Below are positions 17,696 through 25,374 of a stretch of 44,967 nucleotides of DNA, piece by piece. The notes below the pieces were generated by a model. The model ran no database searches. It was not told where the DNA came from and saw only the letters and a list, made by a program, of their open reading frames with translations. Where the stretch lies: positions 1 through 44,967 of the forward strand of contig JAAYUE010000007.1 of assembly GCA_012517905.1 (NCBI GenBank), written 5' to 3'. The first letter of the stretch is position 1; every line of letters starts with the position of its first letter. Origin of the DNA: Clostridiales bacterium. Lineage in GTDB: Bacteria > Bacillota > Clostridia > Christensenellales > CAG-138. Both the position numbers and the translations under genes were made by a program.

Positions 17696-18125
17696 TCAGC
17701 GGAAGCGCAAGTTCGGACAGCGTCTGCTGTGTTTCTATCAGGCTGTACCCGTTTTTCAGGCAATAACTGATCGTCGCGTCCCTTTTGATACGCGGATACA
17801 GCGCGCAGTGTCCCGCATGGCGTAAAAGCAGCTGCGTTTGTTCAACATCCGCTTCAAATCCAAAAGCCAACTGCAACACACTGTCGCGGGACGGGTTTCT
17901 TATGCCGCGGAAAATCTGATGGCCAAACGCGCGCTCGATCCCCGCGCGCTTGATGACCCTTTCCGGAACTTCGCCTCTTTCACGGCAACAGCCGGTGATA
18001 TATTCCGCAAATGTTGGCAGCCCCAGCTCTTCACCGTTATTCTCAAGATACGTCTTTGCAGAAGCAGACTTGAACAGATTTGTCCACAGCACGCTGGTTG
18101 AGGCCTTGCCAGTACGTTTTCCCAT
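17673..18125 (-). CDS. Small HTH regulator paired with the kinase, copy 2
   Basis: A 150-residue protein paralogous to the HTH protein at 2565-2996. The shared core runs R-A-G-I-E-R-A-F-G-H-Q-I-F-R-G, then N-P-S-R-D-S-V-L-Q-L-A-F-G-F, then Y-P-R-I-K-R-D-A-T-I-S-Y. GGGAG stands six bases before the ATG. Its end overlaps the kinase gene, which implies coupled translation and a fixed stoichiometry. In known Clostridial gene pairs the HTH protein is a presumed kinase target; that is an inference here. Confidence 0.85.
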   Translation of the reverse strand: MGKRTGKASTSVLWTNLFKSASAKTYLENNGEELGLPTFAEYITGCCRERGEVPERVIKRAGIERAFGHQIFRGIRNPSRDSVLQLAFGFEADVEQTQLLLRHAGHCALYPRIKRDATISYCLKNGYSLIETQQTLSELALPLIGGDKNE

Positions 18126-18179
18126 GCCATTCTCCCATTATCTGCATCTTACTAAATATCATCGACAGGGTTCATTTCT

Positions 18180-18209
18180 ATTATAAAAATGAAGCGATGG
18201 GAAAAGCAA
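18180..18209 (-). promoter_or_regulatory. Promoter of the HTH-kinase unit
   Basis: On the minus strand TTGCTT (18204-18209), an 18-base spacer and a perfect TATAAT (18180-18185) precede the HTH start by about 55 bases. The rest of the divergent gap (18210-18384) holds a 12-bp palindrome GCAGAATTCTGC (18230-18241) and a GATCGT/ACGATC inverted repeat (18290-18306), with no gene. Confidence 0.6.
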
Positions 18210-18384
18210 GTGATGAAGCATCCGGGTAAGCAGAATTCTGCCTTTTGTTTGCTGTTTTTTTGATTGCGACAGGTTGAATTGCTTTAAATGATCGTTTCGC
18301 ACGATCGACGCTTTCCAGACATCGCTTCGAGAGCGAAATACCGGGCGTTTTCCTCTGTTTAGTAAAATATTTGCGGATTTGGTA

Positions 18385-18415
18385 TTGACTTAGAGTTAAC
18401 TCTAAGTTATATGCT
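18385..18415 (+). promoter_or_regulatory. MerR-type promoter with 20-bp palindromic operator
   Basis: TTGACT (18385-18390) is followed by the perfect palindrome ACTTAGAGTTAACTCTAAGT (18388-18407) and a -10 element, either TATATG (spacer 17) or TATGCT (spacer 19). An operator lying inside an overlong spacer is the hallmark of MerR-family activation. The MerR gene at 20924-21298 is in the same operon. Confidence 0.8.
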
Positions 18416-18461
18416 TTTTTTAGTCGTCAGAAGGCAAAGAATCAACGAAAGGAAAACGAAC

Positions 18462-19424
18462 ATGGAGTATGTAAAATTAGGTAACTCCGATCTCACGGTT
18501 TCACGGTTTTGCGTCGGCTGTATGAGCTTTGGCGATCCGGCAAGCAAGATGCACGCCTGGACGCTGAACCCGGCGGAAAGCGAAGCGATTGTCAAACACG
18601 CGCTCGACCTCGGGATCAATTTCTTCGATACCGCAAACGTGTATTCCGCGGGGACCAGCGAAGAGTATCTCGGCCGTGCAATCCGTCAAAACATCGCGCG
18701 GGATCAGGTAGTACTGGCCTCAAAGGTGTATTTCAACGATGGCCACCTGTCCAAGGCGGCGATCCAGCGCGAGATCGACGGCACGCTGCGGCGGCTCGGC
18801 ACCGACTATCTGGACCTGTACATCATCCACCGGTTCGATTACGATACGCCGGCGGAAGAGACCATGGAAGCGCTGCACGATTTGGTAAAAGCGGGCAAGG
18901 TGCGCTCGCTCGGCGCCTCCGCGATGTACGGCTATCAGATTGCCGACCTGCAGCTTGTTGCAAGGGACAACGGATGGACGCCGTTTGTCTCCATGCAAAA
19001 TCACTATAGCCTGATCTATCGCGAGGACGAGCGCGAACTGATCCCGATCTGCAGGCGGCAGAATGTCGCGCTGACGCCCTACAGCCCGCTGGCGGCAGGA
19101 AGGCTGTCCCGATTGGAATGGAAAGCCGACACCAAGCGCAGCCAAACCGACAAAACCGCCGTTTCCAAATACGACAGTACGCAGGAGACCGACTATCAAG
19201 TCGTTCTTCGCGTGCACGAGGTCGCAGAGCGCCACAGCGCATCCATGACGCAGATCGCGCTGGCCTGGCAGTTTTCCAAAGGCATCGCCTCGCCGATCAT
19301 CGGCGCAACCAAGGCGGCGTATTTCGACGACGCGGCGGGCGCGCTGAATGTCAAATTGACGGATGAGGACATCGCCGCTCTCGAAGAGCTGTATACGCCC
19401 CATAAGATCGTCGGCGCGCTTTAG
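18462..19424 (+). CDS. Aldo/keto reductase
   Basis: A 320-residue NAD(P)H-dependent oxidoreductase of the AKR superfamily. The catalytic tetrad is visible: Asp and Tyr in FFDTANVYSAG, Lys in LASKVYF, His in YIIHRFDYD. The C-terminal segment G-A-T-K binds the cofactor phosphate in this family. AAAGGA lies eight bases before the ATG at 18462. It is the first gene behind the MerR-type promoter, so it probably reduces reactive aldehydes or ketones that the regulator senses. The substrate cannot be told from sequence. Confidence 0.9.
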   Translation: MEYVKLGNSDLTVSRFCVGCMSFGDPASKMHAWTLNPAESEAIVKHALDLGINFFDTANVYSAGTSEEYLGRAIRQNIARDQVVLASKVYFNDGHLSKAAIQREIDGTLRRLGTDYLDLYIIHRFDYDTPAEETMEALHDLVKAGKVRSLGASAMYGYQIADLQLVARDNGWTPFVSMQNHYSLIYREDERELIPICRRQNVALTPYSPLAAGRLSRLEWKADTKRSQTDKTAVSKYDSTQETDYQVVLRVHEVAERHSASMTQIALAWQFSKGIASPIIGATKAAYFDDAAGALNVKLTDEDIAALEELYTPHKIVGAL

Positions 19425-19592
19425 TTGAATGCAGGAGGAGCGCACGATCAGCGATTTCGCGGATTCGCCGAAGACCGCCTGCCGAACGCGCGCGAAAAGG
19501 GAATCATCTACGGAACCGGCGCCTGGCAAAAGGGGAAAATTCAACGCAGTCCCGCCCTGCAGCAGGCGTATGCCGCCGGAGCATCTGTTTGA
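19425..19592 (+). pseudogene. C-terminal remnant of a flavodoxin-like protein
   Basis: Directly after the reductase stop, a frame without a usable start codon reads DRLPNAREKGIIYGTGAWQK and, further on, P-A-L-Q-Q-A-Y before a TGA at 19590. The 'IIYGTGAW.KG' and 'PA..QAY' pattern is typical of the C-terminus of flavodoxin/NAD(P)H-dependent FMN proteins. The N-terminal FMN-binding two-thirds are missing, so this is a deletion relic inside the operon. Confidence 0.6.
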
Positions 19593-19606
19593 AGGAGAGG
19601 AAACCT

Positions 19607-20467
19607 ATGTCTACCGTCTATTTTACAAGCGAAATCACACCGACCCGTCTGATCGATCTGTATGAGGCGCTCAGAATACCATTAAATGGCCGGATCGCCG
19701 TAAAGATATCCAGTGGGGAACCCGGCGGCCATAACTTTTTACAGCCCGCGCTGATCGGTCCGCTTGTCAAAAAGCTCGGCGGAACCATTGTCGAATGCAA
19801 TACCGCCTACGAAGGCAAGCGCTCCGACTCGAAGGCCCACTGGCAGGCGATTCGCGACCATGGATTCCCCGGAATCGCCCCATGCGATATCATGGACGAG
19901 GACGGCGAAATGGCGCTTCCGGTAACGGGCGGATCGCATCTGAAAGAGAATTTCGTCGGATCGCATCTGAAAAACTACGACTCCATGCTGATGCTGTCCC
20001 ATTTCAAAGGGCACATGATGGGCGGGTTCGGCGGCGCGCTGAAAAACATGTCCATCGGCGTTGCATCCGCACACGGCAAAGCGGTCATCCACGGCGCGGG
20101 CGATCCGGAACTGCTCTGGGCGGCCGACCACGATTCGTTTCTCGAGTCGATGGCGGAAGCGGATCAATCGGTCATGGACTACATGGGCCGCAAAAACATC
20201 CTGTACATCAACGTGGCAAATCGTCTTTCCGTGGACTGCGACTGCGATTTCAACCCTCATGAACCCGAGATGGCGGATCTCGGGATATTCGCCTCGCTCG
20301 ATCCGGTGGCGCTGGATCAGGCGTGCGTGGACGCGGTCTACGCTTCGCCGGACGCAGGCAAAGCGGCGCTGATCGAGCGGATGGAATCCCGCAACGGCAT
20401 CCATACCGTTGAAACCGCGGCGGCCCTCGGGTTGGGCAGCCGGGAATACACGCTGCAAACAATATAA
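19607..20467 (+). CDS. DUF362 domain protein
   Basis: A 286-residue protein matching the DUF362 pattern: 'VYFTSEIT', 'RIAVKISSGEPGGHNFLQP', 'HFKGHMMGGFGGALKNMSIG', 'ILYINVANRLSVDCDC' and 'DPVALDQACVD'. DUF362 proteins are often linked to Fe-S or redox processes; this one lacks the C-terminal ferredoxin cysteines found in longer members. AAGGAGAGG precedes the ATG by six bases. Lying between the aldo/keto reductase and the cupin, it probably takes part in the same redox or detoxification response. The reaction is unknown. Confidence 0.85.
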   Translation: MSTVYFTSEITPTRLIDLYEALRIPLNGRIAVKISSGEPGGHNFLQPALIGPLVKKLGGTIVECNTAYEGKRSDSKAHWQAIRDHGFPGIAPCDIMDEDGEMALPVTGGSHLKENFVGSHLKNYDSMLMLSHFKGHMMGGFGGALKNMSIGVASAHGKAVIHGAGDPELLWAADHDSFLESMAEADQSVMDYMGRKNILYINVANRLSVDCDCDFNPHEPEMADLGIFASLDPVALDQACVDAVYASPDAGKAALIERMESRNGIHTVETAAALGLGSREYTLQTI

Positions 20468-20494
20468 AAAAATTAAACGACGGAGGTATCGATC

Positions 20495-20917
20495 ATGAAC
20501 GCTTCAGAATTTGAAAAGCAGAACCTTTTTCATTCGGGCACTTCTCTGCCAGAGTCGTATGTCCCCAATTTCAGCGGACGGGCATACCTGAATCCCTTGA
20601 CGGAATCCCTTAATATCGCTAACGTAACGTTTGAGCCGGGTTGCCGGAACAACTGGCATATCCACCACAAAGGCGGCCAGATTCTTCTAGTGATAGCCGG
20701 GCGCGGATGGTATCAGACGTGGGGCGAACCCGCGCGGAAACTGCTTCCCGGGGACGTGGTCGAGATTCCGCCCGAGACCAAGCACTGGCACGGCGCGGCG
20801 AAAGACAGCTGGATGTCGCATCTGGCAATCGGGCTTCCCGCGGACGGCGGTTCGATCGAATGGATGGAAGCGGTCGAAAGCAGCGAAGCTGCGCTTCTGG
20901 ACGGCGCAGAGGGATAA
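20495..20917 (+). CDS. Cupin-domain protein
   Basis: A 140-residue single-domain cupin. Cupin motif 1 shows as W-H-I-H-H-K-G-G-Q, with GRGWYQTWGEPARKLLPGDV between the motifs and H-W-H-G-A-A motif 2; the histidines should bind one metal ion. GGAGG lies eight bases before the ATG. Its end is six bases from the MerR start, so the two are co-translated. Members of this family near MerR genes often act on small carbonyl compounds or quinones; the substrate here is unknown. Confidence 0.9.
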   Translation: MNASEFEKQNLFHSGTSLPESYVPNFSGRAYLNPLTESLNIANVTFEPGCRNNWHIHHKGGQILLVIAGRGWYQTWGEPARKLLPGDVVEIPPETKHWHGAAKDSWMSHLAIGLPADGGSIEWMEAVESSEAALLDGAEG

Positions 20918-20923
20918 ACGCGG

Positions 20924-21298
20924 ATGACCATTGCGGAAGTCGCAAAAAAATACGAATTAACAGCCGATACGCTTCGTTACTACGAGCGCATCGGCTTGCT
21001 GCCGGATGTCGCGCGAACCGCGGGCGGCATCCGCGATTATTCGGAGTCGGACTGCCGTTGGGTGGAATATATCAAATGCATGCGCTCCGCAGGCATATCG
21101 GTCGAAACGTTGGTAGAGTATGTCTCACTGTTTCGGCAGGGGACGGATACCATTCCGGCGCGGAAAAAACTGCTGCTTGAGCAACGCGAGCAGATCGTCG
21201 CGCGCATCGAGGAGCTGAATGCCGTTCTGGCAAGGTTGAACTGGAAGCTGGACGGCTATGAGGAGCGCATGCTGCACTATGAAGAGAGGTTGAAATGA
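20924..21298 (+). CDS. MerR-family transcriptional regulator
   Basis: A 124-residue regulator. The N-terminal winged HTH has the typical 'TADTLRYYERIGLLP' and 'RDYSESDCRWVEYIKCMR' segments, followed by a long dimerisation coiled coil (about 78-115). No cysteine pair for metal sensing is present, so it belongs to the non-metal, aldehyde/electrophile-type MerR group. It is the last gene of the operon and very likely binds the palindrome at 18388-18407, giving autoregulation. Confidence 0.95.
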   Translation: MTIAEVAKKYELTADTLRYYERIGLLPDVARTAGGIRDYSESDCRWVEYIKCMRSAGISVETLVEYVSLFRQGTDTIPARKKLLLEQREQIVARIEELNAVLARLNWKLDGYEERMLHYEERLK

Positions 21299-21585
21299 GA
21301 TTGCATTTGGTCATAAACTGATCTCGACCACAGTTTTTATCGATTGCAGCCTTTGGGTAGCAGCTGTGGGAACTCGTCTATTTTTGCCCGTAGTTTGCGC
21401 TTTTTCCCATGTTTTCTGAAATAGTGCTGATCCAGCAGCGCTTGCTGCATGGCGCCTTGCGTTGGGTTGAACTTGAGATCGAGCGGCTCTAAAACAAGCG
21501 CTTACCCGTCTCCTGAATTCAACAGGAGCATTTGTTTCGCAATCGCGTCGATGATTACGTTCTGTCTTATGAACCGTTTCCCGTC
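21299..21585. other. Gene-free stretch with decayed coding sequence
   Basis: No intact gene. On the minus strand, frame continuing from the kinase relic, an open piece (stops near 21490 and 21340) reads natural-looking segments such as LEPLDLKFNPTQGAMQQALL and RKLRAKIDEFPQLLPKG. I do not recognise the family; it may be another decayed gene. Confidence 0.35.
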
Positions 21586-21965
21586 CTATGGATTCTTTGC
21601 AATCGGTGGAATTCCGCCCAGACTGCTGATACACATCGCCGCAGCTTGATCGGCCTGCTCAAGGAGGTTTGTGGCCAATTCATTGTCCAGGCGATTGAAA
21701 CAAAGATTATTCAGCAAAAACCCGCTCATAAATGAGTCAAAATGTCGGTCGCCGGTGCCTGTGGTATCGACGGTCTTCGTACTCTAAGCCGGAACATAGC
21801 CGCTGTTATCATTGTAAAAGAAATAGCATCCTTTTTTTGCCCACGATAATAATGACCAGTTTTGTTCCTATATTCAAGATCGTTTTTGCAGCCCCATGGA
21901 TATCGTCGTTTCCCGTCAGGAACGCCTCCTCTTCGACAGAGACTTTGCATCAAATAGAAGTTCTC
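21586..21965 (-). pseudogene. Broken PfkB-family sugar kinase, C-terminal part
   Basis: Pieces of a ribokinase/PfkB protein can be read in two frames: 'EEAFLTGNDDIHGAAKTIL' and 'TKLVIIIVGKK' in one, then G-C-Y-F-F-Y-N-D-N-S-G-Y-V-P-A, an internal TAG (21784-21786), and 'TVDTTGTGDRHFDSFMSGFL' with the catalytic D-T-T-G-T-G-D motif and I-S-S-L-G-G-I-P-P in the other. At least one frameshift, one stop and the missing N-terminal half mark it as dead. It lies after the distal end of the transport-catabolism operon. Confidence 0.8.
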
Positions 21966-22011
21966 CGAACATATCGGATCGCGAATTTTCGCACATAACG
22001 TCCCTGATCAG

Positions 22012-23202
22012 TCATCTCCGATTATACGCAATTATGCCAGCTTCTAATATGTCCATTGCCTTTTCAATATCTTCAGCGCATAAAACATATGCCAGCCTTA
22101 CTTCATTTTGCCCTTTACCCGGCGTTTTATAGAATCCGGCCCCAGGCGCGAACATAACGGTTGATCCATCATATTCAAATTCGGTCAGCATCCAACTTTG
22201 AAACATATCCGCGTCATCCACCGGCAATCTCGCCATGACATAAAAAGCGCCCCTGGGTTCCGCGCAAACAACCCCATTCATTTTGGATAGCCGACTATAT
22301 ATTGTGTCCCGCCGCAGTCTATACTCTTCCCGCATGTCATGAAAATAGTCCTCGGTAACGTTATATAGCGCAGCAGCTGCTATCTGATTTTGTGTTGAAA
22401 CGGATAACCGGCCTTGGCAGAGCTTCAAAGCGTGCTGCCTGAGCGATCGATTTTTCGTTATCAATGCGCCGATGCGCGCCCCGCAAGCAGAAAATCGCTT
22501 GGATACAGAATCGATTATGACGGCATGATCCGCAATATCCTCGACCATTCCAATCGTCAGCAACCGTTCACCAGCATATACAAACTCGCGATACACTTCA
22601 TCGCCAATAACAAAAAGATCATGTGATTTCGCGACATCGGCAATGATGCGCATCTCCGAATCGGTTAAAACCGCTCCGGTGGGATTCCCCGGATTCGTGA
22701 ACAGAATGGCTTTTGTGCGTTCATTGATAAGCGATTCCAGTTTTTCACGGCTCGCATAACGATAGCCTTCATCAATGTTTGTTTGCAAGGGCCGTACGAC
22801 TCCACCAGCCATACCTATAAATGAATGGTAATTCGGATAAAACGGCTCTGGAACTATAACTTCATCGCCGGGATTCAGAATGCAATTCATGAGTATCGAT
22901 AAGGCTTCCGACCCGCCGGCGGTTATGAGGATATCATCCGTCGTATATTCGACGCCTAACCGTTTATAATATCGTATCATCTGAAGTATCAAACTCGGGA
23001 TACCAGGTGACGGCGCATAGGCAAGCGTTGGTTGGGTGGACGCGCACAGCGCATCATAATAAACAGCAGGCGTGACTATATCAGGTTGCCCGATATTCAG
23101 TTGATAGATCTTAATTCCTCTTTTTTTGGTATCTTCTGCAATCGTATGGAATTTTCGCATCGGGGATTGGTTGCATTCTAATATACGGTCGGAAAAAACC
23201 AT
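22012..23202 (-). CDS. PLP-dependent aminotransferase (class I/II)
   Basis: A 396-residue fold-type I aminotransferase, AspC/PatA-like. Visible motifs: 'YQLNIGQPDIVTP', N-P-G-N-P-T-G (substrate-carboxylate and PLP contact), 'VIGDEVYREFVY' with the PLP Asp and Tyr, S-V-S-K-R-F-S-A-C-G-A-R-I-G with the Schiff-base Lys, and a final 'VRLAYV' with the substrate Arg. AAGGAGAG is seven bases before the ATG. As the distal gene of the minus-strand catabolic region it probably transaminates an amino acid or keto acid made by the upstream genes. The substrate is unknown. Confidence 0.9.
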   Translation of the reverse strand: MVFSDRILECNQSPMRKFHTIAEDTKKRGIKIYQLNIGQPDIVTPAVYYDALCASTQPTLAYAPSPGIPSLILQMIRYYKRLGVEYTTDDILITAGGSEALSILMNCILNPGDEVIVPEPFYPNYHSFIGMAGGVVRPLQTNIDEGYRYASREKLESLINERTKAILFTNPGNPTGAVLTDSEMRIIADVAKSHDLFVIGDEVYREFVYAGERLLTIGMVEDIADHAVIIDSVSKRFSACGARIGALITKNRSLRQHALKLCQGRLSVSTQNQIAAAALYNVTEDYFHDMREEYRLRRDTIYSRLSKMNGVVCAEPRGAFYVMARLPVDDADMFQSWMLTEFEYDGSTVMFAPGAGFYKTPGKGQNEVRLAYVLCAEDIEKAMDILEAGIIAYNRR

Positions 23203-23345
23203 TGGCAGCTCTCCTTACATAATAAGCCAAACTCTGAAATCATTGCTTGTTTCAACATATAAACAATGCTTGGCAGCTTTTTTCACAGTAGAGGTTATCA
23301 TAAGCTGGACAGGTAGGTCGGTGGAATTTGGCCGGTCAATATGAG

Positions 23346-24284
23346 CTAAATCATACCGGTCAGTTTCAGAACGAATATAAAAAGAAATACCGTTAATACG
23401 CTTAACACCGTAGAAAAAAGGACTTGATCACTAGCTAACTCCACATCACCGCCCAACTCCTGTGTGAATGCGATCGACGCGACCGCAGTCGGACACCCGA
23501 ACATTAAGAGTATTGAAGCAAGCGCTTCATTTCTCCAGCCCAGGATGATTCCGGCTCCGACCATAACAAGCGGACAAATGAGTATCCTGGCAGGCACCAT
23601 TTTGCTTAAAGTACGCCAATTTTTCGAAATGGAAGCCAGCTTCATTGAACCGCCCAGATTTACAAAGGCAAGCGGGGTCACAACCGACCCCATGCTTTTT
23701 ATCGATACCAAAACGGAATCCATTATTGAAATATGAAGTAAATTGGCAAGTATCCCGAGAACCAAAGCAATAATGAGCGGGTTTTTTAAGATGCGGAATG
23801 CAACGACATACCAATTAACCTGCTTTGCACAATAGATTTCAAAGATCAAAACCCCTAATATATTAAGCAGGGGTATAACAAACACCAATAGAATTGATAT
23901 TATGCTCGATCCCGTTTGGGCATACAAGAGCGTCATCACCGGTAATCCGAACATTGTGATATTGCTTCTAAGGATGCCTTGAACGAACACGCTTCTACGT
24001 TCCGGCGTTTGCTCCGATTTGTTGGCAAGCGGGATAGAAGCAAAAAATATGACCAAAACCCCGATGACACAAAACAGAACGAGCCAGATATCAAAATCTG
24101 TGGCCAGATTGCTCGAATAACTGTTCCAGAACAACAGCATCGGAAGAAACAGCCGATAGATCAGTTTATTGATCAGCGTATTAGCATGATCATCTAATAC
24201 GCCGCATTTGCGCATAACATACCCGGATGCCATCATTACGCAAAGCGGCAGAATGACAGCAATCGCAACCAGCATACTTTCCAT
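23346..24284 (-). CDS. AEC-family transporter
   Basis: A 312-residue membrane protein with about ten TM helices and the features of the auxin-efflux-carrier family: N-terminal 'GYVMRKCGVLDDHANTLINKLIYRLFLP', central 'GILRSNITMFGLPV', and C-terminal F-G-C-P-T-A-V-A-S. Family members carry small organic acids or amino acids across the membrane. The best Shine-Dalgarno (GGAG) is 14 bases away, so translation may be moderate. It lies in the same orientation as the TRAP system and may move the product or a related acid. Confidence 0.9.
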   Translation of the reverse strand: MESMLVAIAVILPLCVMMASGYVMRKCGVLDDHANTLINKLIYRLFLPMLLFWNSYSSNLATDFDIWLVLFCVIGVLVIFFASIPLANKSEQTPERRSVFVQGILRSNITMFGLPVMTLLYAQTGSSIISILLVFVIPLLNILGVLIFEIYCAKQVNWYVVAFRILKNPLIIALVLGILANLLHISIMDSVLVSIKSMGSVVTPLAFVNLGGSMKLASISKNWRTLSKMVPARILICPLVMVGAGIILGWRNEALASILLMFGCPTAVASIAFTQELGGDVELASDQVLFSTVLSVLTVFLFIFVLKLTGMI

Positions 24285-24696
24285 AATTGTTTATCGTGCT
24301 CCGAACTCTAATTCAAACAAGTGGACATCCGCATCGTTTCCCAGGCAATGGGTTCCTCTCAATTCAAGAAACCACTAATCTTTGGTCGACAGCCGCATGC
24401 GCCACAAATTCAAAGGTTTCCCGACTATATGGTCGATTCACCCAGCTCCAGCAAAGCCAACCGGTCGGTAATCAGTAGAGTGGCAGCATTGGCGGCTATG
24501 TACCAAAATCATTTCCGCAAATCACTGACCAGTTGGCATATGCCGGCATTTCCTTCATCAACGGCAAGTGGCTTTCGCCACAATCGCTGTCCATTGACGG
24601 TTGATCCGAAAAATATAGTCCGAATTTTCTTTACGTGATTTTTTCAAGCATCAAGTTTTTTATCGAAAGCAATCGCTCTTTTCCGACAAGAATGTA
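24285..24696. other. Gap with possible decayed gene
   Basis: A 412-base gap between two same-direction genes with no intact gene. On the plus strand one frame, interrupted by a TAG near 24476, reads S-I-G-G-Y-V-P-K-S-F-P-Q and then YAGISFINGKWLSPQSLSID before a stop, which looks like protein but is not recognised. No terminator or promoter is evident. Confidence 0.3.
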
Positions 24697-25374
24697 CTAG
24701 AGCAATCCCTCTATTGCCGCAACTCGGCTCTGCGCGGCTTCCGCCCCTGTAATTTTTACCGGCATTATGACGATAAAAAACCTTTTTTCACTGATTTGAT
24801 CGAGATTGCATAGATACTCCGTGATCAAAATCCCGTTCCCAAGCAATATTTTATGTATCGGGCTTCCTCCGAGTTTGGGACTGACGCCATACTGGCTGGT
24901 CGGATCCACACCGCTCATGTCAACGCCAATCGCCTTGATTTTGTGATTTACAATCCAATATGCGGCATCTTCGGACAGACATGGACGGCCTTTGAAATAA
25001 TCACCTTTATCCCAGTGTTTACTCCAATCTGTACGGATGACGAGAATATCCCCCGGTTTAATATCAGAAGCCGCCTGCTCAAGATCCTTTGCGGTCACTT
25101 CTCCGCCCGAACCAACGTGGGACATATCCACCAACACCGCCGGTCCGATCAAGGAATCCAACGGTACTTGATCGATGGTAATGCTGTTGGGAATAAAGTG
25201 AGTGGGCGAATCCGTATGCGTTCCGGTGTGCGTTCCAACCGTATATTTGCTTACGACCTTTCCATCGTTTTCAAAGTCGGCGGTTCTTTCAAGGTCAAAC
25301 CCCTTATAATGACCCGGCGCAGGAGTGATGGGCATTCCAACGAAGAGTGCGGTTGTTAAATCGATTATTTTCAT
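24697..25374 (-). CDS. Metal-dependent cyclase/formamidase family hydrolase
   Basis: A 225-residue enzyme of the cyclase family that includes kynurenine formamidase KynB. The signature H-T-G-T-H-T-D-S-P-T-H-F (about residues 48-59) supplies the metal ligands. 'GDILVIRTDWSKHW' and 'AIGVDMSGVDP' are further family blocks. The ATG overlaps the TRAP permease stop (ATGA) and AAAGGAGAG lies just before it, so transport and hydrolysis are coupled. It probably opens an amide, formamide or cyclic substrate brought in by the transporter; the compound itself is not known. Confidence 0.9.
   Translation of the reverse strand: MKIIDLTTALFVGMPITPAPGHYKGFDLERTADFENDGKVVSKYTVGTHTGTHTDSPTHFIPNSITIDQVPLDSLIGPAVLVDMSHVGSGGEVTAKDLEQAASDIKPGDILVIRTDWSKHWDKGDYFKGRPCLSEDAAYWIVNHKIKAIGVDMSGVDPTSQYGVSPKLGGSPIHKILLGNGILITEYLCNLDQISEKRFFIVIMPVKITGAEAAQSRVAAIEGLL

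Noticed and set aside
18290..18306. GATCGT/ACGATC inverted repeat as terminator
   Set aside because: Only six base pairs and no T-run after it on either strand; it lies between two divergent promoters.
18720..19544. Long minus-strand frame opposite the aldo/keto reductase
   Set aside because: The plus-strand frame has the full AKR tetrad and a matching promoter; the opposite frame has low-complexity Arg/Asp/Val sequence.
24287..24638. Two plus-strand open frames in the gap before the AEC carrier gene
   Set aside because: Neither has a good ribosome-binding site or recognised domain; at most a decayed gene, so listed only as a gap.
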